Part shown: positions 25,544 through 32,772 of the stretch, piece after piece | Layout of the letters: each line of letters opens with the position of its first letter | Numbering within the stretch: position 1 is the first letter of the stretch | NCBI RefSeq assembly: GCF_004421185.1 | Contig: NZ_LXQB01000041.1 | Span: 1-32,772, forward strand | Source: Methylacidiphilum sp. Yel | GTDB lineage: Bacteria > Verrucomicrobiota > Verrucomicrobiia > Methylacidiphilales > Methylacidiphilaceae | DNA length: 32,772 nucleotides | Reading direction: 5' to 3' | The notes under the pieces: model-generated | What the model was told of the DNA's origin: nothing | The model's database searches: none | The model's input: the letters and a program-made list of their open reading frames with translations, nothing else | Position numbers and translations under genes: made by a program

Positions 25544-26890
25544 ATGACCTCAACCACTCCATCTCATCCACGGGTTCGATTCGCTCCGTCTCCTACCGGC
25601 TATCTTCATGTAGGAGGGGCCAGAACTGCTCTATTCAATTGGCTTTACGCCAGGCATACGAACGGAACTTTTATTTTGAGGATCGAAGATACCGATGCAA
25701 GCCGAAATACCCCTCAAGCGCTATCGGTTATTTTTGAGAACCTCCGCTGGTTAGGCCTAGATTGGGACGAAGGTCCATTGCCTGATGGCCGCACCATTGG
25801 ACCATTTGGTCCTTATTTTCAAAGCCAGAGAAAAGATATTTATGAAGCTTACTGTAAGAAGCTGATTGATAAAGAGATGGCTTATATCAAAGAGGGAGCT
25901 GTGCTTTTCCGAATGCCTCGAAAGCGAATTATTGTACCAGATATTATCTGCGGCGATATCTATTTTGATTGTACCCTTGAAAAAGATTTTGTGATTCGTA
26001 GAAAAGACGGTTCTTTTGTTTTTCACCTCGTTAATGTTGTAGACGATTGTGAAATGAAGATCAGCCATGTGATACGAGGAGAAGATCATTTGTCTAACAC
26101 CCCTAAACATATTGCCATTTTTGAATCTTTAGGAATAAAGCCACCTCTTTATGCTCATATTCCCCTTATCCTTAATCCGGAAGGCTCAAAAATGAGCAAA
26201 AGAGACAAAGGTTCCTCTGTCCAGGAATACATTGATGAAGGGTATTTACCTAAGGCCTTCCGCAATTACTTGTGTTTGCTTGGCTGGTCTATCAAAGAAA
26301 ACAGAGAGATATTTGATATTGAAGAGGCTATTGCAAAGTTTGATCTGACTCAGATTCATCGGAGCAACGCTCGCTTTAATCGTCAAAAGCTGCTGTGGAT
26401 TAATGGAGAATACATGAGAACAATGCCCTTAGATGAACTATTTCCTCATGCTTTATCCTGGCTTAAAAAGGCAGGCCTTATTGATGACCACTATGATAAT
26501 ATCCCCTTTTTGAAAGGAGCTATTGCTATCGTAAGAGAAAAAGTAAAAACGGGCAAAGAACTCATTGATTGGATGAAACCCCTGCTCAGTGATCAAATCG
26601 AATACAATGAGGCTGTGTTGCAACAATATCTAGACAACGAGGGAAAGAATATCCTCAAAGAAGCCTTCCCATACCTTGAAAAGGTTTCTCCTTTTCAAGC
26701 AAAGGAACTTGAAGAAACTATTAAGAGCCTAGCGATGAAAAACGGCAGAAAGACTGCCGATTATATTCATAGACTGAGGGTAGCGCTTACGGGAAGAACA
26801 GTTGGTCCCAGTCTTTATCCAATGTTGGAAGTACTAGGAAAAGAGAAGGTTTTGTATAGATTACATAAAGTGCTATTTGAACATGAATGA
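25544..26890 (+). CDS. gltX: Glutamate--tRNA ligase
   Basis: A class I aminoacyl-tRNA synthetase of 448 residues, slightly short for GltX. PSPTGYLHVGGARTALFNW carries the HIGH-like motif HVGG (22-25), and KMSKR (216-220) in GSKMSKRDKGSS is the second ATP-binding motif. The anticodon-binding helical domain follows from about residue 320. Whether it is discriminating or also charges tRNA-Gln cannot be told by eye. The length and presence of the C-terminal domain exclude the short Glu-Q-tRNA(Asp) synthetase. It begins a tight unit: pgsA starts 6 bases after its stop. Confidence 0.94.
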   Translation: MTSTTPSHPRVRFAPSPTGYLHVGGARTALFNWLYARHTNGTFILRIEDTDASRNTPQALSVIFENLRWLGLDWDEGPLPDGRTIGPFGPYFQSQRKDIYEAYCKKLIDKEMAYIKEGAVLFRMPRKRIIVPDIICGDIYFDCTLEKDFVIRRKDGSFVFHLVNVVDDCEMKISHVIRGEDHLSNTPKHIAIFESLGIKPPLYAHIPLILNPEGSKMSKRDKGSSVQEYIDEGYLPKAFRNYLCLLGWSIKENREIFDIEEAIAKFDLTQIHRSNARFNRQKLLWINGEYMRTMPLDELFPHALSWLKKAGLIDDHYDNIPFLKGAIAIVREKVKTGKELIDWMKPLLSDQIEYNEAVLQQYLDNEGKNILKEAFPYLEKVSPFQAKELEETIKSLAMKNGRKTADYIHRLRVALTGRTVGPSLYPMLEVLGKEKVLYRLHKVLFEHE

Positions 26891-26896
26891 TGCTAT

Positions 26897-27508
26897 ATGA
26901 CGCTGGCCTCATGGATAACCTTGTTTAGAATTCTATCCCTTCCTCTTATACTCTTTTTCCTTAATCAATATGAAAAGAGTGATGAAATCAGCCAACCGGA
27001 TGAAAAACTGCGTGCAGGTTCTTTGATTTTTTTTCTAGTTGCCGCCTTTTCTGATTGTATCGATGGGTATTTGGCCAGGAACTGTGGACAAAAAAGCAAG
27101 CTAGGAGCCATTCTGGACCCGATCGCTGACAAACTACTTCTTTTTGTCATGCTGTTTTCCTTAGCAACCATTAACGCTTCAAAAATAGCTAAAATTCCTT
27201 TCTGGTTACCTCTTCTTATAGCTTCCAGAGATCTTTTCCTTCTATTTGGTTTTCTTTTTTTAAAAGCCCTACACAAAGAAATGGAAGTTCAGCCGCATTG
27301 GACCGGCAAATTGGCTACATTCATTAGTTTTAGTCTAGTGGGTTTTTCTCTGCTTGGAATTGCAAAACTAACCAATATTTCAGTCTATTTGTGTGCGCTT
27401 TTCCTTATGCTTTCTAGTATAGTATATTCTATCAGAGCCATAAAAATTCTACTTTCTCAACACCATCATTCTGTTTCTCCTACTGCAAAAAAAGATAATC
27501 TTTTATAG
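26897..27508 (+). CDS. pgsA: CDP-diacylglycerol--glycerol-3-phosphate 3-phosphatidyltransferase
   Basis: A CDP-alcohol phosphatidyltransferase of 203 residues with several membrane helices. The catalytic motif D-G-x2-A-R-x8-G-x3-D-x3-D is complete: D56, G57, A60, R61, G70, D74 and D78. It most likely forms phosphatidylglycerol phosphate. Related enzymes making cardiolipin or phosphatidylserine share the motif, so the exact substrate is inferred from length and genomic habit. It lies 6 bases after gltX and 2 bases before der, so all three are co-transcribed. With plsY and gpsA it is the third phospholipid-synthesis gene in the window. Confidence 0.85.
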   Translation: MTLASWITLFRILSLPLILFFLNQYEKSDEISQPDEKLRAGSLIFFLVAAFSDCIDGYLARNCGQKSKLGAILDPIADKLLLFVMLFSLATINASKIAKIPFWLPLLIASRDLFLLFGFLFLKALHKEMEVQPHWTGKLATFISFSLVGFSLLGIAKLTNISVYLCALFLMLSSIVYSIRAIKILLSQHHHSVSPTAKKDNLL

Positions 27509-27510
27509 GG

Positions 27511-28887
27511 ATGAAAGTCGTTGCCATTATCGGAAGGCCGAACGTTGGAAAGTCTCTTTTATTCAATAGGATCTGTTGCAAAGAACTATCGCTGGTTCAT
27601 AATATCCCAGGGGTCACAAGGGATCGAATCATCTCTTTTATCCACAGGGATGGCCAAAAAGCAATGCTTATAGATACAGGAGGTTTGGACTTCAATCCAA
27701 AAACAAGTTTAGAAAAATCCCTTTTCGAGCAAATTGAGATTTCTTTAACAGAAGCTACCCATGTCCTTTTTGTCGTCGACGGCAGAACTGGACTCACCCC
27801 TTTAGATTTAGAAATAGGAAAATTTTTAAAGAAAAGGAATAAGCCAGTCTTTGTTGTCGTCAATAAAATAGACGATCCTAAACTGGAAAATAACACTTTG
27901 GACTTTGTTGCGCTTGGATTCGATCCCATTTTCCCAGTTTCAGCAGCACATAATAGAGGTATAGAAGAGCTTCTTCGTTTCATCTTCACGACCGATTCCA
28001 TAGAGACTGAGCAAAAGGATTTAAAACTGCCCGCTTCTTCTCCTACCCGCATCGCCGTAATAGGACAACCTAACGCTGGAAAATCAACATTGATAAACGG
28101 GCTTATTGGAGAAAAAAGGCTTGTGGTGGACGAACATCCGGGAACAACTCATGACGCTGTTGATGTTGATTTTAGTATTGCTGGCGTTCCTTTCACACTG
28201 ATCGATACGGCAGGGCTCAGAAAAAAAAACAAACTGCAACCAGGCTTAGAAAGCAAAATCGCTGGTCGGACTGTACATGCTATAAACCGCTCACATATCG
28301 TTTTGTTTGTCATTGATGCTGAAAAAGGAATTAGCCTACAAGATAAAAAAATTGGAGGATTAATACAAAAGGCCTTTCGGCCCTGTATCATTGTCCTCAA
28401 TAAAATTGATTTGTTAGAGAATTCCTTCGATCGGCGAAACTGGGGAACAGAAAGTCGCCTACTCATACAAAGAGAGCTTCCATTTTTAAGTTATGCCCCT
28501 GTCGTGGCACTCAGCGCTGAAAAAAAATGGAATTATCAAAGCTTATTCACTGCAATTCTTCTAGTAGACCAGGAAAGAAAAAAATGCATTCCTACCCATG
28601 AAGTAGCCGAATTTTTCCAAAGGACCTTGCATCAATTCCCCCCACAGCCCATTCAAGGTAAAAGATTAAAAATTTACTACGCCACGCAACTTAAGGATAA
28701 AGACAGTTCAAAAGTGCCTCCTTGTCCAACGTTTGTTCTTTTTGTCAATAATCTCAAATTACTCAAAGCTGCCTACAAAAAATTTCTTGAAGGAAAACTT
28801 CGCCAAACTTTTGCCTTTACAGGTTGTCCCATTTTGTGGAAATGGAAAAAGGCCCAAGGGAAAAAACCGTTTCTGATCCAAAAATAG
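27511..28887 (+). CDS. der: Ribosome biogenesis GTPase Der (EngA)
   Basis: A 458-residue protein with the two tandem GTPase domains unique to Der, needed for 50S subunit assembly. The first domain has GRPNVGKS (8-15), DTGG near 55 and NKID near 118. The second has GQPNAGKS (185-192), DTAGLRKK and NKID. A KH-like C-terminal domain follows from about 360. The GT-x4-D spacing and RDR in NIPGVTRDR are typical. The ATG starts 2 bases after the pgsA stop. Confidence 0.95.
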   Translation: MKVVAIIGRPNVGKSLLFNRICCKELSLVHNIPGVTRDRIISFIHRDGQKAMLIDTGGLDFNPKTSLEKSLFEQIEISLTEATHVLFVVDGRTGLTPLDLEIGKFLKKRNKPVFVVVNKIDDPKLENNTLDFVALGFDPIFPVSAAHNRGIEELLRFIFTTDSIETEQKDLKLPASSPTRIAVIGQPNAGKSTLINGLIGEKRLVVDEHPGTTHDAVDVDFSIAGVPFTLIDTAGLRKKNKLQPGLESKIAGRTVHAINRSHIVLFVIDAEKGISLQDKKIGGLIQKAFRPCIIVLNKIDLLENSFDRRNWGTESRLLIQRELPFLSYAPVVALSAEKKWNYQSLFTAILLVDQERKKCIPTHEVAEFFQRTLHQFPPQPIQGKRLKIYYATQLKDKDSSKVPPCPTFVLFVNNLKLLKAAYKKFLEGKLRQTFAFTGCPILWKWKKAQGKKPFLIQK

Positions 28888-29279
28888 TTATTAGCTCTTT
28901 CCTGGAACATGACCCTTAAAATCGTGTTCAGGAAAATGGCCTAGTTTTCCACCCATCCCGCAAAGATCCAGTGAGCTACTTACTTCTAAAGTAGCATGGG
29001 CATATCCGACTTATAGCCAAGACCGTAACTTCAATGTAGGAAGCATTTTGAAAAATTTGCTCTAGCCTTCCATCGCCAATCCATTTATGGATGGGAATAA
29101 AGGATCTGGTCCATGCCATAAGTCAGCTAGGGAATCAACTTCGCTAAAGTAGAAAATCAGATTCGTTCCTTTTTAGATAGGCTTAAAAGGAGCTGGATTT
29201 CCCTAAAATCTCTTTGTAAAACATCTGACAGATTGAGCCTAGATGACTATATTTTGTCAGTTAGTCTTTTTTATTTATT
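28888..29279. other. Intergenic stretch with stem-loops, no gene
   Basis: There is no credible gene. Two clear stem-loops are present. TCCTGGAACATGA (28900-28912) pairs with TCGTGTTCAGGA (28922-28933) with a bulged G and one G-T pair; it lies just past der and may mark its 3' end, although no U-run follows. GCTACTT (28975-28981) pairs perfectly with AAGTAGC (28989-28995). A smaller ATCCAT..ATGGAT dyad occurs near 29080-29095. Confidence 0.45.
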
Positions 29280-29288
29280 GTGTTAGCA

Positions 29289-31442
29289 ATGCCCTCATCC
29301 TCTTTAAAACCGATCGAATCATCCGATATCAGAGCTATTCTTTCCCGAATGAACCTAGAAGAAAAGATTGGACAGTTGGTTCAATTAACTCCCAAGGATG
29401 GAATACTATCTGAAGAGCTAAAAACTCTTATTCAAAAAGGAAAAGTAGGCTCCTTTTTAAACATAACAGACCCCTCTCAAATTGAAGCAGCTCAGCTGAT
29501 CGCTTCGCATAAAAGCCGCTTACAAATTCCTTTACTATTTGCATTCGATGTCCTGCATGGTTTTAAAACCATCTTTCCTATCCCGATCGCTTTGGCATCT
29601 AGCATGGATGCAGAACTTATTGAGCAGGTAGCTCGTGCTGCCGCTAAAGAAGCAAGAGCTTTTGGGATCCATTTGACTTTTGCTCCCATGCTTGATGTTT
29701 GTCGAGATCCTAGGTGGGGAAGAGTGGCCGAAAGTCCAGGAGAAGACCCTTTTTTAGCCTCTCTCCTTTCTTCAGCATGGATCAAAGGGTTTCAAGGCAA
29801 GAACCTTTCTTCTTCCAGTCTCCTTGCTGCTTGTCCTAAGCATTTTGTCGGGTATGGAGCTGTCGAAGGGGGGAGAGATTATAATTCAGTAACTATTTCT
29901 TATAGATTGCTTCAAGAAATCTATCTTCCTCCATTTCTCCAAGCCTTTAAACAAGGAGCATTTGCAACGATGGCAGCCTTTGTAGCCATCAATGGCTTAC
30001 CGCCAGCTGCCAATCCACAGTTGCTCAAAGATTTGCTAAGAAAGGACATTGGCTTGGAAGGTCCTGTTATCAGCGATTGGAATGCCGTCAGAGAACTGGT
30101 CCATCACGGGATCGCTGAAAATGAAAAGGCTGCAGTGGCAATAGCCATAAATTCTGGCATTGACATAGATATGGTCAGTGGTCTTTATTCCCAATATTTA
30201 GAAGAACTCCTCCAAGAAGGGAAAGTCAAAGAAGAAACGATTGATGCTGCTGTCCAGAGGGTCCTAACTCTTAAAAATAAGCTTGGACTCTTTACCCAAG
30301 AGCCACACCCTCTAAAGATAGATCAAAACAGATGGCAGACCATTCTTAAAACCAACAAGCAAATAGCTTTGGAAGCAGCCAAAAAATCCGTGGTTTTATT
30401 AAAAAATGAAGATGGTCTGCTCCCCATTGCTCCTTCTATTCGCTCTATTGCTTTGATCGGTCCTTTCAGTGAAGAACGCAAAGAACATTTAGGCCCGTGG
30501 TCGGCCATCGGAGATAGCAATGAAGTGATAACTCTTGCTGAAGGCCTAAAAAGATATGCTCCTAGAGGAACAAAAATCAACGTGGTTGAAGGCTGCAATA
30601 AGTTTAGTCATGGCACGGAAGATTATCAGCAAGCCATCAAAATCGCTCAACATTGTCAACTGATAGTGGCAGCAGTGGGAGAAAAAGCAAATATGTCAGG
30701 AGAAGCTGCATCGAGAGCTTTTTTAGACTTGCCAACACAACAGCAAAAGCTTATTGATGTCTTATCAGAAACCGGAATCCCAGTTGTCCTCATAGTCTTT
30801 AGCGGCAGGCCGCTGGATCTCTCAAGAATCATTTCCAAAACAAAAGCAATCCTGCAAGCTTGGTTTTTAGGAACAGAAACCGGAGATGCTTTAGGTCAGA
30901 TTCTTTTTGGGCTCTACAACCCTTCTGGAAAGTTGCCGATTACCTTCCCAAGATCCGTCGGACAGATCCCTATTTATTATGCTCAACTTCCTACCGGTAG
31001 ACCAGCCAACCGCTCCTTTCCCTCCTGCCGCTATATCGACCAAAGCAACACTCCCCTTTTCCCTTTTGGATATGGATTAAGCTATACTACTTTCCATTAC
31101 AGCTTCCCTACTCTTAATCGTTCCAGAATCAATTATCATCAAACATTAGAGATCCTGACAGAAATAGAAAATACAGGCACGGTTCCTGGAGAAGAAATCC
31201 TACAGCTTTACATTCGTGATCCAGTAGCTAGCCTTTCTAGACCTTTAAAAGAACTAAAAGGAATAAAAAGAGTCTTTCTTAAGCCTGGAGAAAGACAAAA
31301 AATTAAATTTACTATTTCCTCCGTGGATTTAGCATTTATAGATTATGAAGGGAAAAGAAAGATTGAACCGGGCCAGTTTTTCCTCTGGGTTGGACCCAAT
31401 TCAATGGAAGGGAAAAGAGCACAGTTTGATTTGGTTCCATAA
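29289..31442 (+). CDS. bglX: Glycoside hydrolase family 3 beta-glucosidase
   Basis: A GH3 enzyme of about 717 residues, releasing terminal beta-linked glucose (or a related sugar). The N-terminal TIM barrel has LLFAFDVLHG, FAPMLDVCRDPRWGR and KHFVGYG. The catalytic nucleophile is the Asp in VISDWNAV (about residue 263). The alpha/beta sandwich domain holds the probable acid/base Glu in MSGEAASR, and a fibronectin III-like domain ends the protein (about 620-717). No signal peptide is seen, so it is predicted to be cytoplasmic, unlike E. coli BglX. A GTG at 29280 opens the frame three codons earlier. The symbol is by family resemblance, and the substrate is unproven. Confidence 0.87.
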   Translation: MPSSSLKPIESSDIRAILSRMNLEEKIGQLVQLTPKDGILSEELKTLIQKGKVGSFLNITDPSQIEAAQLIASHKSRLQIPLLFAFDVLHGFKTIFPIPIALASSMDAELIEQVARAAAKEARAFGIHLTFAPMLDVCRDPRWGRVAESPGEDPFLASLLSSAWIKGFQGKNLSSSSLLAACPKHFVGYGAVEGGRDYNSVTISYRLLQEIYLPPFLQAFKQGAFATMAAFVAINGLPPAANPQLLKDLLRKDIGLEGPVISDWNAVRELVHHGIAENEKAAVAIAINSGIDIDMVSGLYSQYLEELLQEGKVKEETIDAAVQRVLTLKNKLGLFTQEPHPLKIDQNRWQTILKTNKQIALEAAKKSVVLLKNEDGLLPIAPSIRSIALIGPFSEERKEHLGPWSAIGDSNEVITLAEGLKRYAPRGTKINVVEGCNKFSHGTEDYQQAIKIAQHCQLIVAAVGEKANMSGEAASRAFLDLPTQQQKLIDVLSETGIPVVLIVFSGRPLDLSRIISKTKAILQAWFLGTETGDALGQILFGLYNPSGKLPITFPRSVGQIPIYYAQLPTGRPANRSFPSCRYIDQSNTPLFPFGYGLSYTTFHYSFPTLNRSRINYHQTLEILTEIENTGTVPGEEILQLYIRDPVASLSRPLKELKGIKRVFLKPGERQKIKFTISSVDLAFIDYEGKRKIEPGQFFLWVGPNSMEGKRAQFDLVP

Positions 31443-31688
31443 TAAGACTAAGCCTGCCGCAAAAAAAAAATATTTAGGAATAAACCAAAAGAAACTTTTG
31501 TCTCGTATTGCTTTTTCTTTTTAAAGGAAAGAAAGTCAAAAAGCTGTGGCTATCACCAAGACAACAAAGAACTCAATGCTCTTTCTATATTGTGACTTAA
31601 TAATTTGCATGCTACTGTCTGCAACAAAATATGTTTTTATACAACCAAATAGCACTTATCCAATGCCTTTTTCAAACGCTTCGCTGCA

Positions 31689-32633
31689 ATGAGACGTTCT
31701 GCTTCTTTAGATACCCCATATGCAATCATCGGTACAAGCCCTTTGGCAGAGGAACTCCGAAGAATGATAGCAATCGCTGCTATGACTGATCAGCCAGTAT
31801 TGATTTCTGGAGAAACAGGTAGTGGCAAAGAAATCGTTGCAAAAGCCATTCACTTTAGCAGTTCAAGAGCAATGCATCCTTTCGTTTCCATCCACTGTGC
31901 GTCCCTTCCCAAAGAATTAGCTGAGAATGAAATCTTCGGTGGCCATTTTGCTGGAGTGGAATCTCAGAGGGCAGTTAGGGGACTTAAAGGGAAAAAAATA
32001 GAGGCTATTGGGGGCACCCTTTTTCTTGATGGAGTAGAAGAACTGGAACCTTCTCTGCAATCAAAACTTCTTCGCCTTTTTGAAGAAGAGAAAATCACCA
32101 CTGCTAGATCTTCTATTCGGATAATAGCTTCTAGCAAAGAGACGATTGAAAAAAATATTCAAAGTGGACAATTCCGTAAGGATCTTTTCTACCGGTTAAA
32201 TGTCATTCGTATCCATACGCCTCCCCTTAGAGAAAGAAAAGAAGATATTCCTGATTTAGTCCAATTTTTTATCGCTAAATATGCAAAGGAAAATCCCAAA
32301 CGAATATCAAAAAAAGCGCTTTCTTTACTCTATAGATATCATTGGCCAGGGAATGTAAGGGAATTAGAAAATATGATTATTCGACTTTGTCTAACTCAGC
32401 CAAAAAAGACAATAGAGCCTATGGATATCGATCTGCCCCTTAATCATCCCCTAGAAGTAAAAGAAATCCAAAATCTTTTCAACTTACCTCTGCCGAAAGC
32501 CTTAGAAGAATTGGAACAAATGTTTATACATAAAGCTCTTGCCGAATGTCCCACTCGCTCGGCTGCCGCTAAAAAACTTGGAATTGTCAGGCCCCTTCTT
32601 TACGCTAAGTTACGTAAGTACGATATCCATTAA
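31689..32633 (+). CDS. NtrC-like AAA/Fis protein with degenerate sigma54-activator motifs
   Basis: A 314-residue protein with an AAA domain (about 12-240) and a Fis-type helix-turn-helix (about 276-312), without receiver or sensor domain. Walker A GETGSGKE (41-48), the arginine-finger region FRKDLFYRL (R163, R169), PPLRERKEDI and WPGNVRELEN are well kept. However, the sigma54-contacting GAFTGA loop is missing: NEIFGGHFAGVESQRAVRG stands there (80-98). Walker B reads LFLDG (111-115) with Gly for the catalytic Glu, and sensor I reads ASS instead of ATN. It is therefore probably not a standard sigma54 activator; a TyrR-like or sigma54-independent role is possible. The ATG at 31689 has no clear ribosome binding site. 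Confidence 0.85.
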   Translation: MRRSASLDTPYAIIGTSPLAEELRRMIAIAAMTDQPVLISGETGSGKEIVAKAIHFSSSRAMHPFVSIHCASLPKELAENEIFGGHFAGVESQRAVRGLKGKKIEAIGGTLFLDGVEELEPSLQSKLLRLFEEEKITTARSSIRIIASSKETIEKNIQSGQFRKDLFYRLNVIRIHTPPLRERKEDIPDLVQFFIAKYAKENPKRISKKALSLLYRYHWPGNVRELENMIIRLCLTQPKKTIEPMDIDLPLNHPLEVKEIQNLFNLPLPKALEELEQMFIHKALAECPTRSAAAKKLGIVRPLLYAKLRKYDIH

Positions 32634-32660
32634 TATTTCTTTTCTTACTTTACCATCCAT

Positions 32661-32701
32661 CGCCGTAATGCCCCTGCCTTCAGGCATGGGGATATAAGGC
32701 G
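32661..32701 (+). mobile_element. Left end of an IS200/IS605-family element
   Basis: CCCCTGCC (32671-32678) and GGCA-T-GGGG (32683-32691) form a hairpin with loop TTCA and bulged T32687, enclosed by CGCC (32661-32664) and GGCG (32698-32701). A hairpin with a bulged T before a TnpA-like start is the typical left end of this family. The outer boundary must lie between the previous stop (32633) and about 32665. The rest of the element is outside the window. Confidence 0.6.
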
Positions 32702-32733
32702 ATAAATTATAGCTATGTGTAGTATAATTATGT

Positions 32734-32772
32734 ATGAACAGAAAAGAACAATTGAAATCCAATAAAAATATT
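32734..32772 (+). CDS. tnpA: Start of a putative IS200/IS605 TnpA transposase (partial)
   Basis: Only 13 codons are present before the window ends: MNRKEQLKSNKNI. The LKSNKN stretch matches the N-terminus of many Y1 (HUH) TnpA transposases, which usually continue with a YSCKYHxV-like motif not visible here. The bulged-T hairpin 43 bases upstream supports the call. The full protein would be about 130-150 residues. Confidence 0.5.
   Translation, partial: MNRKEQLKSNKNI

Noticed and set aside
1..32772. CRISPR array
   Set aside because: No regularly spaced direct repeats of CRISPR length were seen anywhere in the window.

Overview
The window looks like a moderately AT-rich (about 40% G+C, judged by eye) Gram-negative chromosome segment made mostly of single-copy housekeeping genes. 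LolC/LolD-type lipoprotein release, a plant/cyanobacterial-type GlgC, an McsA-like zinc protein and the short intergenic spacing together suggest Verrucomicrobiota, probably close to Methylacidiphilaceae. That placement is inference: no gene here is diagnostic of methanotrophy or of the phylum.

Layout from left to right. 1-600: the 3' end of a GC-rich, evidently foreign iscB gene (OMEGA-type RNA-guided nuclease of the IS200/IS605 world), apparently frameshifted near its end and followed by transposon-end hairpins. 680-5575 (+): hisC-tyrA-lolC-lolD, with start/stop overlaps at hisC/tyrA and lolC/lolD, then ilvE. 5576-6165: a gap of about 590 bases with a good promoter at its right end. 6166-8750 (+): McsA-like protein, then gnd and rpiB (pentose phosphate pathway). 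8989-10688 (-): a two-gene AAA ATPase/RloB cassette resembling RloA/RloB or AbiL-type defence systems, next to a tRNA-Arg(UCG) gene (10805-10877, -). 10984-13863 (+): a large exported beta-propeller/phosphoesterase protein, convergent with a small exported Cys/His protein (13855-14194, -). 14355-15218 (+): a cation diffusion facilitator.

15384-18240 (-): a compact unit aroK-proC-O-methyltransferase-thioredoxin/TPR. Divergent from it on the plus strand are aroC, plsY and gpsA (chorismate synthesis, then two steps of phospholipid precursor synthesis; plsY and gpsA are coupled through ATGA). glmS (-) and glgC (+) diverge from a very short spacer. Then come a MEMO-family protein, gltX-pgsA-der (tight operon), a GH3 beta-glucosidase and a small NtrC-like AAA/Fis protein whose ATPase and sigma54-contact motifs are degenerate. 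The window closes with a bulged-T hairpin and the first 13 codons of what looks like an IS200/IS605 TnpA.

Functionally the segment joins aromatic amino-acid synthesis (aroK, aroC, hisC, tyrA), branched-chain and proline metabolism (ilvE, proC), pentose phosphate (gnd, rpiB), envelope and lipid biogenesis (lolCD, plsY, gpsA, pgsA, glmS) and carbon storage or release (glgC, GH3). The accessory elements are the iscB remnant, the ATPase/RloB pair and the terminal IS. The best candidates for something unusual are the ATPase/RloB cassette and the motif-degenerate NtrC-like protein.
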